DNA from: an uncultured Ruminococcus sp. | GTDB lineage: Bacteria; Bacillota; Clostridia; Oscillospirales; Ruminococcaceae | Direction of reading: 5' to 3' | DNA: 7,048 nucleotides | Assembly (NCBI GenBank): GCA_947177935.1 | Contig: CAMWWG010000048.1 | Location: 1 to 7,048 of the forward strand | Part shown: piece by piece, positions 1-5,896 of the stretch | Layout: every line of letters starts with the position of its first letter | Numbering within the stretch: the stretch's first letter is position 1 | Program-made: the position numbers and the translations under genes | The notes under the pieces: generated by a model | What the model was told of the DNA's origin: nothing | The model's database searches: none | What the model saw: only the letters and a program-made list of their open reading frames with translations

Positions 1-1460
1 CACCAGTAGAATCTTCCGAGGAAACAACGACAACAACAGAAGCACCGGTAGAATCTTCTGAGGAAACAACGACGACGACAGAAGCACCTGTAGAATCTTC
101 CGAGGAAACAACAACGACAACAGAAGAGCCACCTGTTGAATCGTCTGAGACAACAACCACTGAAAGCAGCGACATTGAGTTGCCTGCACATGAATACGAC
201 GTAACCTGGACAATCGGTAAGGAAGATGGTTATCCTGGCAAGACAGTTGAGGTTCCGATTACCGTATCTGCTGACGCAGTAGAAGCATTGACATACAACC
301 TGTATGATTTTAAGATTAAAGTTCAGGAAGGGCCTGTATTTAATACAGCAGGTATCAGAAATGGTTCGGCTTATTCTGAAATGAGCATTGAGGCAAATGG
401 TTTCGAAGTAGCTGCTACGAATCTTAACGGCGATTCCGTAGGTTATAATAATGCAGTCGTTGTTTATCTTTCCTTTGATCTGCCAGAGGATATCGCACCG
501 GGTAAATACACGGTTGAATTCGACGGCGATGTAGAGGCACACAACAGAAATCTTGACGTATTTAATATTACGGAAGAAAACGGCTATATTATGGTTATTC
601 CGAATGGTGTAACAAAAGATGCGGTCGAGTATCAGTATGACCTGGAATCTCTGTCCAAGTTCTACTTCTCACATGACCACAGAACGTTCATCGGTGATGG
701 ACTGTTGAAGGAAGACCTGATTTCAATCGGTACGCTGATGGCTCGTCCGGTTTATAGTGATCCCACTTTGACTGAACAAGCTGAATGGACAGTAGCTGAC
801 CTGGATAAGACGACCTTCAATTTGAAGAATCCAGAACTGGAAAGTCCGAAGGTGATCTTTGATACAAAGGTAGAGCCGACTCTAGATGGTTCCGATGGCA
901 TTGCATTCTTCAAGGAAAAGATTGAGTTCACACTGTCCACGACATTCACAACATACGACACCGAAACCGGCGAACTTGTGGAGAAAGAACAGGAAAATGT
1001 TGACACACTCTATGATGGCAGTCCGATGGTGACGGGCGATGTTTATATCGGCGTTAAGGGCGATACTGACCTCAATGGCACAATCAACGCATACGATGCG
1101 GCGAAAGATCTGGTTTTTGCTGCTGATTTTGGTGCAGGTCTTGACCCGAAGATCTTGACAGTCACCAGTGACATGATCACTGCTATTCAGGCAGAGGGCG
1201 AAGAATCTGCAACAGCACTTGAGAATTTTGTATATTTCCTGAGTGATGTCACAGATGAGTCTGAAGACCATGGTGAGACAAGTAACGTTCTGGACAGCAC
1301 AGGCGGCGAGGCAATCAATGCGGATGATGCTGCAAAGGTTCTCGTTTATGCAGCTGAATTCGGCGCAGGTCTTGACCCTGACTGGTATGTACTGCTTAAC
1401 AAACCGTTGCCGAAATACACCGAGGCAATTGGTCCGAGACCAGCTGACACAACAGAATAA
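1..1460 (+). CDS. Scaffoldin-type protein with cohesin-like module and C-terminal dockerin (5' partial)
   Basis: The frame is open from the left edge (first full codon at 3) to TAA at 1458-1460, giving 485 visible residues; the true start is outside the window. The TTG at 180 is an internal Leu codon. Residues 1-56 are a Pro/Thr/Glu linker of 14-residue repeats. Residues about 64-199 resemble a cohesin, a beta-sandwich that binds dockerins, with the typical PGKTVEVPITV early strand and PGKYTVEF near the end. Residues about 209-345 are a spacer module I cannot name (FYFSHDHRTF near its start). Residues about 346-459 are a dockerin. Its first calcium loop is canonical (DTDLNGTINAYD) and its second is degenerate (DSTGGEAINADD), and each is followed by a near-identical helix. 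A cohesin plus a dockerin suggests an adaptor scaffoldin, exported and acting in a cell-surface cellulosome. More cohesins may lie upstream. No LPXTG motif or C-terminal membrane anchor is seen, so surface attachment would be through the dockerin. The dockerin call is firm; the cohesin call is likely; the cohesin type is not determined. Confidence 0.82.
   Translation, partial: PVESSEETTTTTEAPVESSEETTTTTEAPVESSEETTTTTEEPPVESSETTTTESSDIELPAHEYDVTWTIGKEDGYPGKTVEVPITVSADAVEALTYNLYDFKIKVQEGPVFNTAGIRNGSAYSEMSIEANGFEVAATNLNGDSVGYNNAVVVYLSFDLPEDIAPGKYTVEFDGDVEAHNRNLDVFNITEENGYIMVIPNGVTKDAVEYQYDLESLSKFYFSHDHRTFIGDGLLKEDLISIGTLMARPVYSDPTLTEQAEWTVADLDKTTFNLKNPELESPKVIFDTKVEPTLDGSDGIAFFKEKIEFTLSTTFTTYDTETGELVEKEQENVDTLYDGSPMVTGDVYIGVKGDTDLNGTINAYDAAKDLVFAADFGAGLDPKILTVTSDMITAIQAEGEESATALENFVYFLSDVTDESEDHGETSNVLDSTGGEAINADDAAKVLVYAAEFGAGLDPDWYVLLNKPLPKYTEAIGPRPADTTE
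3..170 (+). repeat. Four 42-bp tandem repeats encoding a Thr/Glu-rich linker
   Basis: Units start at 3, 45, 87 and 129. Units 1 and 2 encode PVESSEETTTTTEA, unit 3 ends in EE instead of EA, and unit 4 is imperfect (PPVESSETTTTESS). Differences among the first three units are synonymous apart from that last codon, which suggests recent in-frame duplication with selection on the peptide. The array continues off the left edge, so total copy number is unknown. Such linkers separate modules in cellulosomal proteins and are often O-glycosylated; the glycosylation is an inference here. Confidence 0.9.
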
Positions 1461-1498
1461 GCAGATTGACAACAAACAGACTGTTCTGTTTGATCCTG

Positions 1499-1529
1499 AA
1501 AAAAGCCTCTCCTTTGGGAGGGGCTTTTT
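1499..1529 (+). terminator. Rho-independent terminator of the scaffoldin gene, potentially bidirectional
   Basis: An 8-bp stem (1505-1512 with 1517-1524, one G-U pair) closes a TTTG loop. It is extended by A-T pairs and followed by five T on the plus strand. The left arm is preceded by six A, so the minus-strand transcript would also have a hairpin followed by a U-run. It lies 38 nt after the scaffoldin stop. Confidence 0.88.
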
Positions 1530-1563
1530 GTTATCTTAAAATTTTAGTTATTTAAAATAAATT

Positions 1564-1602
1564 AAAAAACGCTGCAATTTGAATCAGGTTGCAGCGTTTT
1601 TA
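1564..1602 (-). terminator. Rho-independent terminator of the aro operon, potentially bidirectional
   Basis: The arms AAAACGCTGCAA (1566-1577) and TTGCAGCGTTTT (1589-1600) form a 12-bp perfect stem with an 11-nt loop. Read on the minus strand it is followed by a run of six T and starts about 10 nt after the DUF4364 stop, so it is best assigned to the minus-strand operon. Its symmetry would let it back up the plus-strand terminator at 1499-1529. Confidence 0.88.
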
Positions 1603-1611
1603 TTTTTAGAT

Positions 1612-2184
1612 TTAATTTTCTTCTTTCGGCATAACTGCCTGCATTACATCATGATACAATGCCGACGGGTTTGTCAGAATTTTTTCGCCGAGCAGTTTTG
1701 CTTGGTATTCATCCGGCGTGAACAGCGTCAATTCCAGTAATGTCAGTTGGTGATCCAGCATTTTTACATGCAGATGACATCCCTGAGAAATCGGTTCATA
1801 TGAAACTTTGACCTGTTCTTCGTTCTTATGACGTTTGAGAGCTACGCTTGCCGTTTTGATAATCCGTTCCCGGTAGGATTTTCCGGCAAGATGCTGTAAA
1901 CGCTGTGCGGATTCCAGACCTTTCTCCGTAATAGAGTAGCACTTCTCGCCGTTTTTTTGCAAGACCACCGTCACTACTTCTGTTTCTTCCATGATCTGAA
2001 GTGCTTCCTGGAATGTAAAATAATTAATAATCCCGCTTGAAACAGCAATATCATAAAGCAGTTCACTGTCAATCGGTTCGCCGATCTGTTCCAGTGTATA
2101 GCAAAGCAGAATGTTGGCAGTTGTGGTGTCTGCAACTGTGCGGTCGGCAAGTCCGGAGATCTTTTTCAGATTCTCATCACGCAA
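1612..2184 (-). CDS. DUF4364 family protein, probable winged-helix DNA-binding protein
   Basis: The product is 190 residues when started at TTG 2184. That start is chosen because a purine-rich ribosome binding site (GAAAGAAGGG, 2191-2200) sits 6 nt upstream and because about 190 residues fits DUF4364. The frame is open up to a TTG at 2328, but that extension lies mostly inside the aroC homologue and has no family similarity I recognise. Residues about 20-100 look like a winged helix: helical TTANILLCYTLEQIGEP, then INYFTFQEALQIMEE, then a wing-like VVLQKNGEKCYSITEKG. The C-terminal half (CHLHVKMLDHQLTLLELTLF, then a helix) is the conserved DUF4364 tail. The family is found in Clostridia and has no established function that I can name; transcription regulation is inferred from the fold. 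It is the last gene of the operon, 53 nt after the aroC homologue. No promoter is evident in the gap, so cotranscription is likely. Confidence 0.85.
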   Translation of the reverse strand: MRDENLKKISGLADRTVADTTTANILLCYTLEQIGEPIDSELLYDIAVSSGIINYFTFQEALQIMEETEVVTVVLQKNGEKCYSITEKGLESAQRLQHLAGKSYRERIIKTASVALKRHKNEEQVKVSYEPISQGCHLHVKMLDHQLTLLELTLFTPDEYQAKLLGEKILTNPSALYHDVMQAVMPKEEN

Positions 2185-2190
2185 TTTTTT

Positions 2191-2200
2191 CCCTTCTTTC
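2191..2200 (-). promoter_or_regulatory. Ribosome binding site that sets the TTG start of the DUF4364 gene
   Basis: On the minus strand GAAAGAAGGG is followed by six A and then TTG at 2184. No in-frame ATG with a better site lies nearby, so this site supports the short 190-residue form. Confidence 0.7.
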
Positions 2201-2237
2201 TGGTTCAGGCTTGAATTTTTGAAAAACAAAAAACAGT

Positions 2238-3332
2238 TCAGCAGAAATGCGGATAATCCAACATATGTGATAATAAGGCAATATTCACAGCAGATTCCAC
2301 ACAGGGGACAAGTTTCGGAAGGAGACAAGTCCGGTTTCCGGATTCTGTCCGGAGGGATTCCGTCTGCATACTGGACAGATTGACTGTTTTCTGTGGTTTT
2401 GTAATGTTGGCGGAGGGTCTGAACGCCACACGCAGGATGATCGGCATTCCGGAAGAAATCCCTCCCAGAATTCCCCCATGCGTGTTGGAAGATGTTTTAA
2501 TATGCGCATGATCGTCTATGTAGAAAGTATCATTGCATTGACTGCCAGTCATTTCTGTGACCTGGAAACCTGCGCCAAATTCCAGACCACGGACGTCCGG
2601 AAGTGCAAATAATAATTGTGCAATGGTGTTTTCCAGACCGTTGAAGACAGGAGAACCGATGCCGGCAGGGACATTCACGGAGGCGCACTCAATCGCACCG
2701 CCAAGCGTTTCGCCGCCCTCTGCCGCCGCCTGAAGGTCTTTCTGCATTTTTTTACCGGCAGCATTTTCAATGACGGGGAATTTTTTGTGCCGGACGGATA
2801 AAATATCATCTTTGGTGACATCCGTATGGGAGAAATTTTGATCTTTAATGCCATGAATTTCCTGAATGTGTGCTCCGGTGTAGATACCACGGCGTTCGAG
2901 GATCTGACCGCAGACAGCGCCTGCAAAGCACAATGGCGCAGTCATTGCCGTTTCCAGATGACCGCCGTCCCGGATGTCGTTGAATCCACGATAACGGAGC
3001 GTTCCGGTATAATCCGCCTGTCCGGGTCGGGGCAGACGGTTGATCTGCGAAATATCATTGATGGATTGTTCTGTATTCTGGATGAAAGCGCACAAGGGAG
3101 ACCCGGTCGTACGTCCATTGAGAATGCCGGACATGATCTGATGAAACTCCTGGAACTGATGATTTTTATTAAAATTATCTGAAAACTCCTGGTAGCGTGA
3201 CAAAAACTGCCGGAGCTGCTCCGTGTCAATATATTCCCCTGCCGGGAGATTATCAATCGTAATGCCGATTGCAGGTCCTTTTGCTTCGCCGAAAATGGAA
3301 ACGGCAAGCCGGTTATTCCAGATCGATGCCAT
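2238..3332 (-). CDS. aroC: Chorismate synthase homologue with replaced active-site residues (possible pseudoenzyme)
   Basis: The product is 364 residues, the normal length for bacterial AroC, which converts EPSP to chorismate using reduced FMN. ATG 3332 follows AGGAGG by 8 nt and overlaps the aroA stop by 20 nt, pointing to translational coupling. Family motifs run the full length: SIFGE-x-x-GPAIG (13-23), TTGSPLCAFI (75-84), RPG-x-ADYTG (102-110), GFND (116-119), TAPL (131-134), the GAHI region (153-156), HGGILGGISSGMP (285-297) and LVPCVE (341-346). The catalytic positions are not kept. GESHG is EAKG (Ser to A17, His to K18). The RRxPG and TPRxEAD stretch is R46-Y-Q-E-F and NHQFQE. The RNT-x-TRS segment is QNT-x-QSI. 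RPGHAD has Q105. GGGH-x-SGR is DGGHLETA (122-129). The C-terminal GRHDPC is GNRTC (332-336), one residue short. The frame is intact, so this is not simple decay by frameshift. Homology is certain; chorismate synthase activity is doubtful. It may be a pseudoenzyme, an AroA/AroB partner or an enzyme with a new substrate. Confidence 0.88.
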   Translation of the reverse strand: MASIWNNRLAVSIFGEAKGPAIGITIDNLPAGEYIDTEQLRQFLSRYQEFSDNFNKNHQFQEFHQIMSGILNGRTTGSPLCAFIQNTEQSINDISQINRLPRPGQADYTGTLRYRGFNDIRDGGHLETAMTAPLCFAGAVCGQILERRGIYTGAHIQEIHGIKDQNFSHTDVTKDDILSVRHKKFPVIENAAGKKMQKDLQAAAEGGETLGGAIECASVNVPAGIGSPVFNGLENTIAQLLFALPDVRGLEFGAGFQVTEMTGSQCNDTFYIDDHAHIKTSSNTHGGILGGISSGMPIILRVAFRPSANITKPQKTVNLSSMQTESLRTESGNRTCLLPKLVPCVESAVNIALLSHMLDYPHFC

Positions 3333-4551
3333 GTGTCTGCCCTCCTAATTTCTGATAATCCTGGAAAAATGCAGGATAGGATTTTGCGACGCATTCAGCG
3401 CCGAGAATTCTGACCGGTTCTGTTGCCCTGGTGGCAGCAATTGCCGCACACATGGCGATTCTGTGATCCCCGGCACTGTCAACCGTTCCGCCGTGGAGGG
3501 AATCCACAGGCTGAATTTCCAGACCATCCGGAAGGATTTTGACATTGCCGCCGAGTGTGTTCAGCATAGATGTTGTTGTTTCGAGACGGTCGCTTTCCTT
3601 GATCCGGAGACGTTCTGCGCCGGTAATCCGGGTTGGCTTTTCGGAGAATGTGGCAAGGATGGCGAGAATCGGCACAAGATCCGGAATATCCCTTGCGTTG
3701 ATTTCAAAAACAGCATCAGGTGTCTGCTGATGGTAGCAGATTCTTTCGATGATTTCTACGATTTTCCGGTCTCCCTGGGTAGATGTTTCGGGGATGTTCT
3801 GCAACACGACCTGATTGCCTACAGCGTTGGCAACGTAGAAGAACGCCGCCTGGGAGAAGTCGCCTTCAATAGAGAGATTTTGCGCATGGTAATGCTGTGT
3901 GCCAAGTATATGATAATTTCCATGTTTTTCCCTGACACAGACGCCAAACTGTTGCATACACTGGACTGTCATGTCTGCATAAGGTTTAGACTGGAGCGGA
4001 GATGTGAGGATAATTTCAGATTTTTCACGGAGCAGGGGGAGTGCCAGGAGCAGACCTGTGATGAATTGGGAAGAAATATCGCCTTCCAGTTCAAATCTGC
4101 CAGGCTGTAAAGCGCCCTGAATCGTAAACGGAATTTTTTCATTCTGGAATTTGATATTTTTCTTTGTGAGTTCCCGGATATAAGGCGTAATCGGGCGTTC
4201 CGGAAGTCTGCCCTGTCCGGTGAATGTTGTCTCCACACCGAGCGCAGCAGCAACGGGGATCAGAAACCGGAGCGTTGATCCGCTTTCACAGCAATCCGCA
4301 ACTGCTGTTTCAGGGATTTCCTGGATGCCAGTAACAATCATTTTGCGTTCTGCTTCCCGGAATTCAAACGAAGCGCCGAGTGCCTGCATGACGGAAACAG
4401 TTGCCGCAATATCTTTGGAAATATCAATTTCCGAGATTTCAGAAACGCCCTTGCTCAGCGCTGCACAGATCAGCATTCTGTGTGCCATGCTTTTGGAGGA
4501 TGGAATTTTGACAGTACCGACCAGCTTATGAGGCTGAATTTCTATGTTCAT
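3313..4551 (-). CDS. aroA: EPSP synthase (3-phosphoshikimate 1-carboxyvinyltransferase)
   Basis: The product is 412 residues. It transfers enolpyruvyl from PEP to shikimate 3-phosphate in the cytoplasm, the sixth step of the shikimate pathway. All motifs I can check are present: PSSKSMAHR (17-25, with K20, S21 and R25 for substrate binding), ESGSTLR (89-95), GRLPERP (114-120, PEP site), SSQ (160-162), DFSQAAFF (231-238), D291 in PDLVP (catalytic Asp), KESDR (318-322), GDHRIAM (361-367) and KSYP (390-393). The ESGSTLRF form of the glycine motif is common in Clostridia-type sequences. ATG 4551 is the only good start, but its likely ribosome binding site (GAAAGGA, 4565-4571) is 13 nt away, longer than usual. 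It begins 51 nt after aroB, in an A/T-rich gap, and its end overlaps the aroC homologue. It appears fully functional, in contrast to that neighbour. Confidence 0.96.
   Translation of the reverse strand: MNIEIQPHKLVGTVKIPSSKSMAHRMLICAALSKGVSEISEIDISKDIAATVSVMQALGASFEFREAERKMIVTGIQEIPETAVADCCESGSTLRFLIPVAAALGVETTFTGQGRLPERPITPYIRELTKKNIKFQNEKIPFTIQGALQPGRFELEGDISSQFITGLLLALPLLREKSEIILTSPLQSKPYADMTVQCMQQFGVCVREKHGNYHILGTQHYHAQNLSIEGDFSQAAFFYVANAVGNQVVLQNIPETSTQGDRKIVEIIERICYHQQTPDAVFEINARDIPDLVPILAILATFSEKPTRITGAERLRIKESDRLETTTSMLNTLGGNVKILPDGLEIQPVDSLHGGTVDSAGDHRIAMCAAIAATRATEPVRILGAECVAKSYPAFFQDYQKLGGQTHGIDLE
3341..3346 (-). promoter_or_regulatory. Strong ribosome binding site of the aroC homologue, inside aroA
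   Basis: AGGAGG on the minus strand lies 8 nt before ATG 3332 and within the last codons of aroA. It is a full consensus site, so the aroC homologue appears well translated despite its altered active site. Confidence 0.85.
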
Positions 4552-4602
4552 AGCAATGATACATTCCTTTCAGAAAGTTTTGAAATTTTTAGAAAAATTT
4601 TT

Positions 4603-5667
4603 TTAGAAATTAATTTGAAAATTTTTCCGGAATTCCGGCAGTGTGTCCCGGCGGATCTTAGCTGTCCCGATGGGAGAGCAGACAATATATCTTAAATCTT
4701 GTCCGGCACGTTTCTTGTCATTGCCGCAAAGAGGAATTAATTCTTGAACGGACACGGAAAGATCCGTATCTGTCGGGAGCTGATAACGACGCACACAGGC
4801 GCTCAGCCGGGTATATTCTTCCGGATTGCCGCAGTATTTCGTGATCAGGCACATCCCGGCGGCAACTGCACAGCCGTGTGTGTACGTCCCATAATGATAA
4901 TACGCTTCAATGGCGTGTCCGAGCGTGTGCCCGAAATTCAGGATCATCCGCAGACCGTTGTCCAGTTCGTCTTCTGCTACAACATCACGTTTGATCTGAA
5001 TACATGCCGGGATGATTTCTTCAAAATGATCGGTAATGCTGTCCAGGTCATAATGTTCCAGTTTCCGGAATAAATCCGGATCTGCAATCATGCCGTATTT
5101 GATGACTTCACCCATGCCGTCAATCAGAAATTCCCGTGGGAGAGTCTTCAGGACATTGAAATCACACAGGACGGCACAGGGCTGTTTGAATGCGCCGACC
5201 AGATTTTTGCCCTCCGGCAGGTCAATCGCCGTCTTTCCGCCAACGGAAGAATCCACCTGCGCAAGCAGGGAGGTCGGAATCTGAATATACGAAATGCCTC
5301 TCAGGAATGTTGCTGCTGCAAATCCCGTAATATCTCCGACAACGCCGCCGCCCAGAGCAATCAAGCAGTCGCTTCTTGTGATTTCCTGCTGACACAGGAA
5401 AGAATAGATCTTTAATAAATTTTCTGCACTTTTAGAGGATTCTCCATGAGGGAATACAAATTTTTCTGCCTGAAATCCGGCATCCTGTAAAGAACGGATC
5501 ACTGTTTCAGAATAGAATTGATCCACATTGTCGTCTGTGATAATCACAAAATGTTGCGCAGAAGTCAGTTCCAGATCCCGGATCAGAGAACCACATTCGG
5601 CAAGCAGACCACGTTTGAGGATAATATCATAGGAATTGTGGACGGGTACATGAATTTTATCAAGCAT
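4603..5667 (-). CDS. aroB: 3-dehydroquinate synthase
   Basis: The product is 354 residues, the usual length. It cyclises DAHP to 3-dehydroquinate with NAD+ and a divalent metal, the second step of the shikimate pathway, in the cytoplasm. Visible motifs are HGESSKS (74-80), the NAD-binding GGGVVGDITGFAAATFLRG (106-124), PTSLLAQVDSSVGGKT (131-146), KNLVGAF (154-160), GEVIKYG (186-192), NFGHTLGHAIE (244-254) and HG (264-265). By analogy with characterised enzymes the metal ligands are E187, H247 and H264, and all are kept. NDKKR at 316-320 is the conserved late basic motif. ATG 5667 follows AGGAGG by 10 nt. It is the first gene after the promoter at 5797-5825, and the operon continues into aroA after 51 nt. 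I see no missing residue or frame problem. Confidence 0.96.
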   Translation of the reverse strand: MLDKIHVPVHNSYDIILKRGLLAECGSLIRDLELTSAQHFVIITDDNVDQFYSETVIRSLQDAGFQAEKFVFPHGESSKSAENLLKIYSFLCQQEITRSDCLIALGGGVVGDITGFAAATFLRGISYIQIPTSLLAQVDSSVGGKTAIDLPEGKNLVGAFKQPCAVLCDFNVLKTLPREFLIDGMGEVIKYGMIADPDLFRKLEHYDLDSITDHFEEIIPACIQIKRDVVAEDELDNGLRMILNFGHTLGHAIEAYYHYGTYTHGCAVAAGMCLITKYCGNPEEYTRLSACVRRYQLPTDTDLSVSVQELIPLCGNDKKRAGQDLRYIVCSPIGTAKIRRDTLPEFRKNFQINF

Positions 5668-5677
5668 AACAAAACAA

Positions 5678-5683
5678 CCTCCT
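5678..5683 (-). promoter_or_regulatory. Ribosome binding site of aroB
   Basis: Consensus AGGAGG on the minus strand sits 10 nt before ATG 5667. It fixes the aroB start and marks the end of the untranslated leader. Confidence 0.85.
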
Positions 5684-5700
5684 GTATTTTGGACTTATAT

Positions 5701-5766
5701 TTCAGAATTTGTCTGAATTTATCAGAAAGGGACGAATTGCCGGATTTTTTCAGAATTTTTCTGAAA
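5701..5766 (-). promoter_or_regulatory. Phased TCNGA elements and inverted repeats in the aroB leader (candidate operator or bend)
   Basis: On the plus strand, TCNGA pentamers start at 5702, 5712 and 5722, and again at 5750 and 5760, each exactly 10 bp apart within its cluster. They form two palindromes: TTTCAGAA-TTT-TTCTGAAA (5748-5766, perfect 8-bp arms) and TTCAGA-N5-TCTGAA (5701-5717). No U-run follows on the minus strand, so this is not a terminator. No leader peptide rich in Phe, Tyr or Trp codons with a ribosome binding site is seen, and the leader is short for a T-box. A repressor site downstream of the promoter or a phased A-tract bend is possible; the role is not known. Confidence 0.45.
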
Positions 5767-5796
5767 TCATCGGACAAAAAAATTTCTTATATATAT

Positions 5797-5825
5797 ATCA
5801 TACTGAATTTTTTGCCATTTGTCAA
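5797..5825 (-). promoter_or_regulatory. Sigma-A type promoter of the aro operon
   Basis: On the minus strand TTGACA (5825-5820) and TATGAT (5802-5797) are separated by exactly 17 nt, a consensus -35 and a one-mismatch -10. An A/T-rich stretch follows the -10, and transcription should start near 5790, leaving a leader of about 123 nt before aroB. The promoter lies in the 229-nt gap between the PH-domain gene and aroB. No GC-rich terminator is visible after the PH-domain gene, so some read-through from upstream is also possible. Confidence 0.88.
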
Positions 5826-5896
5826 GACTATTCCTGTGATTATTTTCTGAAATTCTGGATTTTGTCGATTTATCAGGCAAAATGCTGTTTTAAAAT

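Noticed and set aside
882..1475. 197-residue open frame on the minus strand under the scaffoldin gene
   Set aside because: It lies wholly opposite clear dockerin and linker coding sequence, has no recognisable domain and is Cys-rich in the manner of antisense shadows.
2185..2328. Cys-rich N-terminal extension of the DUF4364 protein (CPLCGICCEYC followed by a hydrophobic stretch)
   Set aside because: It looks like a metal site plus membrane helix, but most of it is read from the aroC coding sequence in another frame. It has no ribosome binding site at TTG 2328, and the 190-residue form fits the family.
3463..4110. 215-residue open frame on the plus strand opposite aroA
   Set aside because: aroA is certain on the other strand; this frame has no ribosome binding site or family similarity.
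5583..5777. 64-residue frame over the aroB leader with an apparent peptide repeat (SDDFRKILKK and SDKFRQILKY)
   Set aside because: The repeat is explained by the 10-bp phased DNA elements. The TTG start has no ribosome binding site, and the frame runs into aroB out of frame.
5668..5790. T-box riboswitch or aromatic leader-peptide attenuator before aroB
   Set aside because: The leader is only about 120 nt. It lacks a terminator hairpin with U-run, and no short frame with a ribosome binding site is rich in aromatic codons.
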